Source: Candidatus Methanoplasma glyptotermitis (lineage in GTDB: Archaea > Thermoplasmatota > Thermoplasmata > Methanomassiliicoccales > Methanomethylophilaceae). Taken from it: a stretch of DNA of 33,478 nucleotides. A program made the position numbers and the translations under genes. Under the pieces are notes generated by a model. The model was given only the letters and a program-made list of their open reading frames with translations, was not told where the DNA came from and made no database searches. Each line of letters begins with the position of its first letter. Positions within the stretch are counted from its first letter, which is position 1. The stretch lies in NCBI GenBank assembly GCA_031267895.1, contig JAIRYF010000034.1, positions 1 through 33,478 on the forward strand, given 5' to 3'. Positions 23,375 to 30,853 of this stretch are shown in pieces.

Positions 23375-23745
23375 GGTCTTTTCTGTGCGAAGATGTCCCC
23401 CCGCCGGCCGGACCGTATTCGCAGGCAGTGTTATCCGGCGGCAGGATATTCGTCTCCGGACAGATATCGATTGATCCGAAAAGCGGGACGATGCCTGCCG
23501 GAATGGAAGATCAGGCGAGAACTGCACTGAAGAATCTTCTGACCATACTCTCGTCCGCCGGGGCCGGAGGGATACTGTCGACCACAGTCTATCTTACGGA
23601 TATGAACGATTTTTCCGTTATGAATTCGGTATACTCGGAAATGTTCGCGACCCCCTATCCGGCGAGAACATGCATAGGAGTGAGTTCTCTTCCAAAAGGG
23701 GCAAAAATCATGATTGATGCCATCGGAGAGATCGGAAATCAATGA
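23371..23745 (+). CDS. ridA: RidA (YjgF/YER057c/UK114) enamine/imine deaminase
   Basis: 124 residues with a GTG start overlapping the metA stop by 4 bases (GTGA). Conserved features: GPYSQAV near 19-25, VSGQISIDP near 34-42, the key Arg in [15 protein letters not shown] (about 103) and the final IDAIGEI. RidA hydrolyses reactive 2-aminoacrylate and related enamines formed by PLP enzymes; coupling to metA suggests protection of sulfur amino-acid metabolism, where such intermediates arise. The 3' end overlaps the convergent radical SAM gene by 7 bases. Confidence 0.93.
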   Translation: MRSFLCEDVPPPAGPYSQAVLSGGRIFVSGQISIDPKSGTMPAGMEDQARTALKNLLTILSSAGAGGILSTTVYLTDMNDFSVMNSVYSEMFATPYPARTCIGVSSLPKGAKIMIDAIGEIGNQ

Positions 23746-24881
23746 TCTGCGATCTTCGGATTTATCAGTTTTCCTATGACTGCATCTCTCACGAATTTGT
23801 TGTAACGGGAAAGATCGGACCGAGCCTCAAGTATCTCCTCCACCGAGGAGAGAACATGGCCGAATACCGCCTTAAATATTCTGCATGAGTCCCCTCCGGC
23901 ATTGCAGAGGCCCGATTCATAATATGCGTCTATGCTGCACCCGCCGCTGCAATACGGGTAAAGTCTGCATTCGGCCATGCACTTCTTCCTTCTTTCGACG
24001 GTGCCTGCAACGATCTTCCCGAAACCGTATGCGGAGAAGGTATCGGATATCCTGTTAATTCCGAATATATTGCCGAGTTTGAACTCACCGGGGCATCCTT
24101 TGCCGCACGGGTAAAGATCTCCGTTAGGGTATATGCATATCCACTTGGTCAGACAGGAATTATGTGCACAGTCGGATTCGGCCGGCTCTCCGAGAGCACT
24201 CAGAACATACAGATAATGAGGTATCAGCGGTATCCGGACATCTCTGTCGAACAGCCATTCGTCATAGCATTCGATGCTTGCCTTTATGTATTCGCCGGCA
24301 TCGGGAACAGTGTCTCCGCATGCCGAACATCCCGCAGGTATTACGGGTGCAAACGAGACCGCGGTTTTATTGTCTCTGAAATCATGGTATATTTCTTTCT
24401 GTTTGGATGCAGTCTTGGAGGATATTGTCGCACTGACGGAGAAAATGCGTTCTTTGTCTCCAAGATAATCCACTTTCTCCCGGACAAGATTCGATTTCTC
24501 TCTCAGAACATCGTTGTACCTGCCTTCAAAAGATACTCCGATGTTAATCTTCTTATCTCTGCAGAAGCTGACGAATCTTCTGTCCAGGAGAGTGCCGTTG
24601 GTCTGTATGGTGTTGCTGACCCTGTGCGAACCGCTTCCGAAGTATTTCTCCTGAAGTTCTATCGCATCTCTGTAGAACTTGAAGGGCATAAGCAGAGGTT
24701 CTCCCCCATGCCATACGAACCAGACTGATTCATACTCTTCAGAGAGCATGCCGAACAGCGCATCAACCGTACTGATGCTCATGCGTTCGGAAGACCTCTC
24801 CTCCGGTGTGTGGTAGCAGTGTCTGCAGTCAATGTTGCATTCGAGCGTTGGTTTGATTACCGCGGTGATGAATGGCCTCAT
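23739..24881 (-). CDS. radical SAM/SPASM peptide-modifying enzyme
   Basis: 380 residues from ATG 24881; the frame extends upstream to 25046 but that part is antisense-like Leu-rich sequence overlapping the precursor gene. C-x3-C-x2-C (Cys15, 19, 22; CNIDCRHC) binds the [4Fe-4S]-SAM cluster; GGEP follows at about 78. The C-terminal third is a SPASM domain (C...NGDLYPCGKGC, then CMAECRLYPYCSGGC) that holds auxiliary Fe-S clusters. The closest known classes are anaerobic sulfatase-maturating enzymes and maturases of sactipeptides or ranthipeptides. The gene starts 17 bases after a cysteine-rich precursor-like gene on the same strand, so thioether or similar modification of that peptide is the likely job. 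Confidence 0.9.
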   Translation of the reverse strand: MRPFITAVIKPTLECNIDCRHCYHTPEERSSERMSISTVDALFGMLSEEYESVWFVWHGGEPLLMPFKFYRDAIELQEKYFGSGSHRVSNTIQTNGTLLDRRFVSFCRDKKINIGVSFEGRYNDVLREKSNLVREKVDYLGDKERIFSVSATISSKTASKQKEIYHDFRDNKTAVSFAPVIPAGCSACGDTVPDAGEYIKASIECYDEWLFDRDVRIPLIPHYLYVLSALGEPAESDCAHNSCLTKWICIYPNGDLYPCGKGCPGEFKLGNIFGINRISDTFSAYGFGKIVAGTVERRKKCMAECRLYPYCSGGCSIDAYYESGLCNAGGDSCRIFKAVFGHVLSSVEEILEARSDLSRYNKFVRDAVIGKLINPKIADH

Positions 24882-24898
24882 AATGATTCCGAGAAGCC

Positions 24899-25195
24899 TC
24901 AGAACGGCCAGTATGTCCATACGCCGTTGAACCCATTGGTGACATAACAGCAGCAGGCACAGCAGACAACCGCACATCCGCCCAGTCCGGCGTACCACCA
25001 GCCCGACGAACAGCACCCTCTGTCTGTGCAGCAAGAGTAGTCGCATCCGGAATCACCGCTATGCTCTCCGCCGTCGACACGTTTCGAATAGTCATGAGGT
25101 TCTCTGGCGTGCATAGCGATCGACGCGAATGCTGCAGGAGACTGACCTATATACAATGCGGTCAGGCTTTCGACGGTTTGTGCATCGGGAGACAT
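24899..25195 (-). CDS. cysteine-rich RiPP precursor-like protein
   Basis: 98 residues from ATG 25195 with AAGGTGA 5 bases upstream, a strong ribosome site. Residues 1-50 are leader-like: acidic, helical, cysteine-free (MSPDAQTVESLTALYIGQSP). The last 48 residues hold all 11 cysteines plus many Gly and Trp: CDYSCCTDRGCCSSG, then GGCAVVCCACCCY, ending in the aromatic tail NGFNGVWTYWPF. The next gene, 17 bases on, is a radical SAM/SPASM enzyme, the classic pairing for thioether-bridged RiPPs. The sequence matches no family I can name (not SCIFF, which has six cysteines). Alternatives are a metal-storage protein or a structural Cys-rich protein. Confidence 0.72.
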   Translation of the reverse strand: MSPDAQTVESLTALYIGQSPAAFASIAMHAREPHDYSKRVDGGEHSGDSGCDYSCCTDRGCCSSGWWYAGLGGCAVVCCACCCYVTNGFNGVWTYWPF

Positions 25196-25221
25196 TTTTT
25201 CACCTTACCTATCCCGCAGGC

Positions 25222-25262
25222 TAGGTACGGCCCGCGTACCCCTTGAAAATATATTAAATCTT
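25222..25262. promoter_or_regulatory. bidirectional promoter/operator between the precursor and DUF5685 genes
   Basis: GGTACG (25224-25229) and CGTACC (25235-25240) form a 6-bp inverted repeat with a 5-base centre, next to AAAATATATTAAA (25246-25258), which is TATA-like on both strands. It is ~30-45 bases from the DUF5685 ATG (25290, leaderless) and ~55 bases from the precursor ATG (25195, with leader). One operator could control both arms. Confidence 0.45.
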
Positions 25263-25289
25263 CTGGCCCTTCAGGGGTCTGCATACAGC

Positions 25290-26216
25290 ATGTTCGGATA
25301 TACGGTGCCTCAATACAGCAGACTGTCTCCTTCGGACCTTTACACATACAGAATGTTCTACTGCGAGACATGCCATCATCTCAAATCAGAGTACGGACTG
25401 ATGTCTACATCTGCAGTGAACTATGACATGACGTTCAATACAATAATTCTCGATTCTCTGGTGTCGGACATTCCGCATTTCGAAGGCACCGGAAACTCCC
25501 TGTTCTGCGTGTTCAAAAAACCGGCGGCAGATTCGGACCTGTTTCGCAGGATGGCAGCATACACAGTACTGCTTACAAAGTGGGAACTGATTGACGATTC
25601 GTTTGACAAGCCCTCAGTCAGGAGCAATGCCGCCTCGCTCGTTCTGGGCCGCGCCATATCCAAAGCCGAGAAGGCTTATCCGGAGTACGATGAGTCCGTT
25701 GGCAGAGGGTTCGAGGAACTCAGATGTCTGGAGAACTCGGACTGCGGAGATGCGGTCTTCATGGGGCGGACGTTCGGACGTTCGCTTTCTTCTGCCTTCG
25801 GCGATATCGCAGGAAAAGAGGCAGGTAAAAATCCTGAAAAAATATTCACCGACCTGGGTGCTTTGGTGTATATCATCGATGCGATAGACGATCTTGACCG
25901 GGATTACATGGACGGAACATACAACCCGCTGATCGGAGACCGTGTATCATACAGGAACAAAGAACAGTTCGTGAAAGACAATGTTTACAAACTGTCTGAC
26001 ATGCTTAACGAAACCATAGGCAGCTTTCAGTCCTCATATTCCGCCGTCAGGGGGAATATGAAAACAAATACGGGCATTTCGGACAACATCGTCTACTTCG
26101 GAATACCGGATTCCGCAAAAAGGGCGATGACCGATTCAAACGATACGATGGCAGGAATAAAAAACCTGTTCGACGGGCACAGAAAGAGAAATGCATCACG
26201 CCGACCTTCTTCCTGA
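25290..26216 (+). CDS. DUF5685 family protein
   Basis: 308 residues. The N-terminus MFGYTVPQYSRLSPSDLYTY followed by RMFYCETCHHLKSEYG is the hallmark of DUF5685, with a Cys-x2-Cys pair in YCETC. Otherwise all-helical and soluble, with an acidic block AIDDLDRDYMDGTYNPL (about 198-214) that recalls the Asp-rich metal site of isoprenoid-synthase folds; this similarity is my inference and no reaction is known. It is divergent from the precursor/radical SAM pair across a 94-base shared control region, which suggests a role in the same pathway. The 3' end overlaps the next convergent gene by 21 bases. Confidence 0.75.
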   Translation: MFGYTVPQYSRLSPSDLYTYRMFYCETCHHLKSEYGLMSTSAVNYDMTFNTIILDSLVSDIPHFEGTGNSLFCVFKKPAADSDLFRRMAAYTVLLTKWELIDDSFDKPSVRSNAASLVLGRAISKAEKAYPEYDESVGRGFEELRCLENSDCGDAVFMGRTFGRSLSSAFGDIAGKEAGKNPEKIFTDLGALVYIIDAIDDLDRDYMDGTYNPLIGDRVSYRNKEQFVKDNVYKLSDMLNETIGSFQSSYSAVRGNMKTNTGISDNIVYFGIPDSAKRAMTDSNDTMAGIKNLFDGHRKRNASRRPSS

Positions 26217-26462
26217 CGGGTCATAGTCCGAACACACGCCGAGCACATATACGTCCTCACCTGTGATTCCGCAAATATCTCCTTTACCGGATATCAGGTG
26301 GATGCAGTTCTCGCACGATCCCGGCCGGTACCGTTCGCACGAACCGCCATTACCGGTGGGTGCACCTATCAGAGAACACACCCAACTGTATCCGGAGTGG
26401 ATACAGAACCGGCACGTACGGCATTTCCGATAGTTTTCGTTGCTCACAGGAGCATATCTCAT
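26196..26462 (-). CDS. small cysteine-rich protein with two-fold metal-site repeat
   Basis: 88 residues from ATG 26462 (an in-frame start at 26561 would add a region without similar composition; a TATA-like TTTATGTATT about 10-20 bases upstream favours a near-leaderless start at 26462). It holds nine cysteines in two similar halves: C-x2-C-x2-C ... C ... C-x2-Y-x-P (KCRTCRFC ... SCERYRP) and C-x2-C ... C ... C-x2-Y-x-P (SCENC ... VCSDYDP). The pattern suggests two zinc or Fe-S sites. Function unknown. It is convergent with and overlaps DUF5685, next to the radical SAM locus, so an accessory role there is possible. Confidence 0.65.
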   Translation of the reverse strand: MRYAPVSNENYRKCRTCRFCIHSGYSWVCSLIGAPTGNGGSCERYRPGSCENCIHLISGKGDICGITGEDVYVLGVCSDYDPSGRRSA

Positions 26463-26561
26463 ACCGAATACATAAACAAAAAGCCTGATGTCCCGCATTT
26501 TTTCGCAGGCACCCGGACATACGAACGAATTATCCACGACCGTACGGAGAGCGGCCGGCAC

Positions 26562-27158
26562 TCACCGATTTGATCTTTTCCATTCCTGCTCGGATTTGTA
26601 TTTTCTTGTGTTTTCTGCCTTAAGTTTATTCACTGCCTCCGTGAGTATATGCATTCCTGTGCTGAATCTGCATCGGAAGAAGTCTTCGGGAGATATCAGT
26701 CCTTCTTTATCAGACGCCTCCTTGGATGCCTTTGCTGCTCCGTAGGCATGTCCCCGAATATGATCCCAAATATCGTCGGTCTTGGAGTATTTGCACCCCA
26801 AATGTACCGAGAGCATATCCTCTATCTTGGCGTCTGCGGGCAGACCGGATACGGATCGGAAATGCATCAACAGCCAAATTTCGAATCTTGGGTTGGAGAC
26901 TATCAGCTTTATTCCGCTTTTCTTGGCCGCAACAGCGGCGGCACGAAGATCATCTTCTTTATTGTTGTATACATCAAACACACAGAATGCAATGTCGCCC
27001 TGAGAGACATCCACGCCTTTTTCTTTCATCTTGTGCACGCAGTTTCCGACCATTTTGGACGGATTTTTATTCTCGGATTCGCAGACCATGACCTCGACAT
27101 TGGAGTTCCTCTCTTTGAGGTGTCTGAGATACAGTGCCTCTGTTTTCCCCTCTACCAC
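26562..27158 (-). CDS. RloB-like TOPRIM-fold protein, start ambiguous
   Basis: 198 residues from GTG 27158, the only standard start near the end of rloA. The homologous first strand (LNLALIVVEGKTE) extends at least to 27176, upstream of that GTG, and the next in-frame ATG is at 27359, deep inside rloA. VVEGKTEALYL holds the TOPRIM-type Glu, VFDVYN the Asp motif, and SNPRFEIWLLMHF is the RloB signature. RloB acts with the RloA ATPase in a module first seen in restriction operons and associated with abortive phage defence. The start may come from a -1 shift out of rloA. Stop TGA. Confidence 0.75.
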   Translation of the reverse strand: MVEGKTEALYLRHLKERNSNVEVMVCESENKNPSKMVGNCVHKMKEKGVDVSQGDIAFCVFDVYNNKEDDLRAAAVAAKKSGIKLIVSNPRFEIWLLMHFRSVSGLPADAKIEDMLSVHLGCKYSKTDDIWDHIRGHAYGAAKASKEASDKEGLISPEDFFRCRFSTGMHILTEAVNKLKAENTRKYKSEQEWKRSNR

Positions 27159-27181
27159 AATCAGGGCGAGGTTAAGAGGCT

Positions 27182-28438
27182 CTAATTCCGCACGAGATCT
27201 CCTGCTCCTCTCAGCGGACTCTCCGCAGTTATGAAATGTTTGCCGCCGTACCTTCCGGCCAGATATCCGTTTCTGATGTTTTTGTCGTTCCTTTCCCTGA
27301 AGTCTGACAGTGATTTTATGGATGATGCCCCAGTATCGGGATCCTTCTCGACGAACCATATCTGATCTCTTCTTAATATGTCAAGGTCCTGCAGTTCAGT
27401 GTAATGTGTGTTGAATATGAGCTGAGAATTGCTTCTGTTATTCTTTTGGTCATGGAACAGCCCGAGTATCCATTTGCATAAGTCGGTGTGTATATTTATG
27501 CCCATTTCGTCTGCTATCAGGGTGGAGTCACATCTTGAGAGGGCGCCGACCACCGTTCCTGCGAGAAGCACAAACTGATTGGTTCCGGATGATTCCAGAG
27601 CCATCGGCAGATCAACTGTCCTGACCTTGCCGTCGCTCCCTCTGACCGAATGCGAGAACCATATGTCATGCACCGGCGGCAGGGGGAATGTGGTAAAGAC
27701 GGGATCGGCTTGCGTATCGATTCCCTTCATTATTTTGTCTTTGATATCCGTTATTCCCAGATCGGCCGTTTTCAGAGCCCGTATGATGCTGTTTTTAAAC
27801 TCCTGATCTGTCTTCATGGCCTCCACCAGCTCGTCTATCGCGTACGAGTTCCCGCTCAGAAGGACCATTAGGTTATTTCCGAACCAGCCGACCACATCGC
27901 AGGCGATTTTGTAGTTGAACTGTGCGGCGACCGAAACGTACAAGACATTCTCTCTCACCTTCTTTGAGTTGGCCTCCTGCACCTCTTTATCTCTGTTGAA
28001 TGTGAAATTCTGATTTTTTCTGGAGAAAACAAGTGCTTCTCTTCCGTTGGGCCAGTAAAGCAGTTCCTCTCTTACTATGCGATCCCTGTCGTACGAGAAG
28101 GAATACTTATATCTCACACCCCCCGCGGTGAATACAGTCTCGAAGTACGTGGGTCTTCCCTTACGTCCATCGTCAAAAACAAAGGGCGTGTGATTGAGTT
28201 GGACATTGACATTATGCGTATGCGAACCTATCACAAACAGTTTGCACATCCAGATGGCTTCGAACAGCTTCGTCTTTCCGGATGCGTTCGCACCGTACAT
28301 TGCCGCTGTTTTGAGGATACCGGGCTTTGAACCGTCAATTATGTTGTCCGGGTGCTTCCTGTCCGCGGTTGCCTCCATTGAGAAATGCGTCCTGTCTCTG
28401 AATGATTTGTAGTTCTCCACTGAGAATTCAATCAGCAT
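27182..28438 (-). CDS. RloA-like AAA/OLD-type ATPase
   Basis: 418 residues. The N-terminus MLIEFSVENYKSFRDRTHFSM and Walker A GANASGKT (49-56) are typical of AAA ATPases of the RloA/AbiLi class; Walker B LIADEMGINIH (about 309-319) and the H-loop FNTHYTEL follow with a long helical insert between. These ATPases work with a nuclease-like partner, here the adjoining RloB. It is the only gene in the window ending in TAG (27184-27182); readthrough would add six residues before TGA. A 23-base inverted repeat lies upstream of its start. Confidence 0.85.
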   Translation of the reverse strand: MLIEFSVENYKSFRDRTHFSMEATADRKHPDNIIDGSKPGILKTAAMYGANASGKTKLFEAIWMCKLFVIGSHTHNVNVQLNHTPFVFDDGRKGRPTYFETVFTAGGVRYKYSFSYDRDRIVREELLYWPNGREALVFSRKNQNFTFNRDKEVQEANSKKVRENVLYVSVAAQFNYKIACDVVGWFGNNLMVLLSGNSYAIDELVEAMKTDQEFKNSIIRALKTADLGITDIKDKIMKGIDTQADPVFTTFPLPPVHDIWFSHSVRGSDGKVRTVDLPMALESSGTNQFVLLAGTVVGALSRCDSTLIADEMGINIHTDLCKWILGLFHDQKNNRSNSQLIFNTHYTELQDLDILRRDQIWFVEKDPDTGASSIKSLSDFRERNDKNIRNGYLAGRYGGKHFITAESPLRGAGDLVRN

Positions 28439-28466
28439 GACACTTCATATGTTATTTTAAATAAAT

Positions 28467-28510
28467 AATTTGTGAAATTTTCACAAATTTTGTAAATAAA
28501 TTATATAATG
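28467..28510 (-). promoter_or_regulatory. operator and promoter of the rloAB module
   Basis: AATTTGTGAAA and TTTCACAAATT (28467-28477 and 28479-28489) are perfect 11-base arms around a single T. On the minus strand a TATA-like TTATATAATTTA (28497-28510) precedes it, so a bound repressor would sit just downstream of the TATA box, over the transcription start, and block rloA. No regulator gene is adjacent. Confidence 0.6.
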
Positions 28511-28624
28511 ACGTTACACCTGATCTCTATAATAAGTATGCGGGAACACATGTTTCCGTGCTATTCACAGCACCGCTGTCGTGTGACATGTCTGTACACA
28601 GACCCGTCAGAATCAGGTTAAAGG

Positions 28625-28665
28625 GAGAGACCGCCGCAGATACGGACGGTCTCCTGTGTTTTGTT
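28625..28665. terminator. possible hairpin terminator downstream of surface gene A
   Basis: GAGACCG (from about 28627) and CGGTCTC (to about 28651) form a 7-bp stem with partial inner pairing. It lies between the ends of gene A and the rloA promoter. The T-rich flank is on the plus-strand side, so its direction is unclear. Confidence 0.35.
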
Positions 28666-28697
28666 AAGGATGGTTTCGGATGCTTTTGTGTTTCTTA

Positions 28698-30534
28698 TCA
28701 GTTCTTCCCGCGCATGAGAACGGTGTGTCCTATTGCAGCAGCTGCTATACAGGCAAGAAACGCTCCGACTGCGAGAACGGGAACCCAATAGGATACACCG
28801 TCGGCGGAGTCTCCGCCCGAAATGCTTCTGTTCGCCAAATCGCTGACGCTGACGCCGCTGTTCCCCGAACCGTTCCGTGTGCCGCTGCCGGATACTCCTC
28901 CGGAAATGTCTCCGCTGCCTGCGGAGACTGTTACGGTTACGTTAAGGTCAGAGCGTATATCCGGTATCCTGTACAATCCGTCGGTCTGAAGAATGATTTC
29001 CGTGTTTCCTGAAACAGCGTAGGGAGAAACGGAATATCCTTCAGATGCCTGCACTCTGAACGCAAGACTTTCTCCCTCCGTAACGGTTAACGGCGAAGAT
29101 ATCGGAGAACCGTTTGCTTCGTATACCGTATAGTAAGAACCGGAACTGAATGCAACGGAGTACGTATTGATATCAAGCGTGAGATCCGCTCCCGATACGC
29201 TTGCCGTCAGCGGAAGCAGGGATACGGAAGATACGCCTGTTTTATGATACCCCGTTTTGGATGCCGTTATTATACCGGATGTGCCTGCGGGCAGATCTCC
29301 TATTGAATAACCGCCGTCAGATGCAGTTACTGCGGAGTATGTTATTCCGGAATCCGATTCAAACTTCACCGAAGCAGAAGAAACAGGTCTGCCGTCCGGT
29401 GAGGTCAGGGTTCCGAATACCGAACAGGAAACCAAATCCCATGCCGATGCGCTGTCCCATATGTATTCGGCGTCGCTGTAATGCAGTTCTCTTCCGCTGG
29501 CTGCGGCCATGTCGTCCGGAGTGCATCCTGCACACGAGGAACTGATGTCCGGGAGGATCAGACACTTTGCGGTATCGGCTGCCGCTATACCGGGCAGTCT
29601 CCAGTTCCTGTTGTCTGCCGCGCCTGCCCTGAAATACGTATCTATGATTCCGCCCGTGCCTGTATAACTGCCGGTGACGGTTACGGTTGTCACCTTGGTA
29701 TTATAGAATGACTCATTGTTGGCCGTAACGCTATCGGGTACCGTCACGGATGTCAGGTTGCTGCAACCGAAGAATGTGCGGTATTCGATGACTGTCACAC
29801 CGCTGGGTATGACAATAGATGTCAGGGCAGAGCAGTACTGAAATGCAGAATATCCGATGGATGTCACGCTTTCAGGTATCTCAACGGATGTCAGGGCTGT
29901 GCAGCCTAAGAATGCCGAGGCGACTATGGATGTCACACCGCTGGGTATGACGACGGATGTCAGGGCAGAGCAGTACTGAAATGCAGAATATCCAATGGAT
30001 GTCACGCCGCTGGGTATGACGACGGATGTCAACTTGACACAATATTCAAATGCACCGATACCGACAGATGTCACACCGCTGGGTATGACGACGGATACTA
30101 GGTTGCTGCAACTGCGGAATGCATAGTCATTGATGGCTGTAACACTGCTGGGTAGGACAACGGATGTCAGTTCGCTACAGGCATTGAATGCATATTTGCC
30201 GATGGATGTCACGCTGTAGACCGTTCCGCCGTCGGACACGGTCGCGGGTATTTCGAGATTGGCAGATATGCTGGATATCCATCCGACCGCAGATGCTTCC
30301 GTACCGGAGGTCTGATAGTGGACATTGCTGATGGTCAGGTTCCCGGTCGAACCTCCGTCCGCATCAGATTCGTTCGGTTCAGAGTATGTTACAAAGAATG
30401 CCGCTGCGAGAAACAGAGCAGCGGCAAACAATACCGTTATGTTTAAACGGCTGGGGAAATTATAATTCCCCCCCCCCCTGGCCGTGTGTTACACCCAGGG
30501 AAGGGATAATTCCTTTTAGAGGTTTCGTATTCAT
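28698..30534 (-). CDS. BspA-like leucine-rich-repeat surface protein A, poly-G phase-variable, OFF in this sequence
   Basis: The main frame (28698 to 30467) codes for a BspA/LRR_5 protein. Translation from ATG 30534 (MNTKPLKGIIPSLGVTHGQ; Shine-Dalgarno AAGGAG upstream) runs into an 11-G tract (30478-30468) and stops at TAA five codons later; with 10 G it enters the main frame as GGGNYNFPSRLN followed by the signal peptide core TVLFAAALFLAAAFFVTYSE. The mature part has about seven 23-residue LRR_5 repeats (VVIPSGVTSIGYSAFQYCSA type), a carboxypeptidase-regulatory-like beta domain, an InlB-like part and one C-terminal membrane helix with tail MRGKN. Paralogue of the gene at 33308. A sequencing error in the tract is the alternative. 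Confidence 0.85.
29750..30160 (-). repeat. near-identical 69-base coding repeats in surface gene A
   Basis: The LRR_5 units are 69 bases long and very similar in DNA; for example a block beginning CAGGGCAGAGCAGTACTG occurs at 29823 and again at 29961, exactly two units (138 bases) apart, with over 30 identical bases. Such repeats can gain or lose units by recombination. Confidence 0.75.
30453..30478. repeat. poly-G/C tract with adjoining imperfect palindrome in gene A
   Basis: Eleven C on the plus strand (30468-30478), i.e. G11 in the coding strand, overlapping GGGGAAATTATAATTCCCC (30453-30471), a 19-base near-palindrome. The same arrangement, with 12 G and a perfect 20-base palindrome, occurs in gene B. 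Confidence 0.9.
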
Positions 30535-30539
30535 AAGTT

Positions 30540-30614
30540 TCACTCCTTATTATGGTAGCGTCGTAGTTACAATACGATGCGCATCTGCGTATCCGTGAAC
30601 TTGAATATATAATG
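30540..30614 (-). promoter_or_regulatory. promoter and ribosome site of surface gene A
   Basis: TTATATATTCAAG at about 30603-30614 (TATA) and AAGGAG at 30543-30548. The TATA context, a GATGCGCATCG-like block and AATAAGGAGTGAAAC are shared with gene B (33241-33307), so the two genes share promoter sequence as well as leader. Confidence 0.55.
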
Positions 30615-30684
30615 TATGTACATGTGCGTGCGCCCCGTCCATTCCACAAAATCCGGTGCCCCTCTCCCCCTATGCCTCAGGTTC

Positions 30685-30738
30685 GTGCGGATTGCAGCAT
30701 ACAGTTACAGCACAGCCAAAACAACTCATCTCTGCAAA
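30685..30738 (+). repeat. 55-base intergenic repeat, copy 2
   Basis: Matches 16247-16301 from GTGCGGA to TGCAAA, with ACAGTTACAGCACAGCC identical. Lies 116 bases before the prephenate dehydratase-like gene, in the same orientation as copy 1 before the PHP gene. Confidence 0.5.
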
Positions 30739-30853
30739 CAGCTGGGAACAATTGTATCCCTATGCATATACTGTCCGAAAGAATAAGCCGTCACTCACCG
30801 GACACAGCCGGACAGCAGAAAATTAACTTAAAGCGTACGGTATACACCCTACG

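Noticed and set aside
24829-25095. Alternative minus-strand frame of 88 codons overlapping the Cys-rich precursor
   Set aside because: It lacks the ribosome site of the precursor frame, has no distinctive features and is a frame shadow of the 11-cysteine protein and the radical SAM start.
29750-30230. Regularly repeated sequence that might suggest a CRISPR array
   Set aside because: Repeats are 69 bases without unique spacers, stay in one reading frame and encode LRR_5 units; no cas genes.
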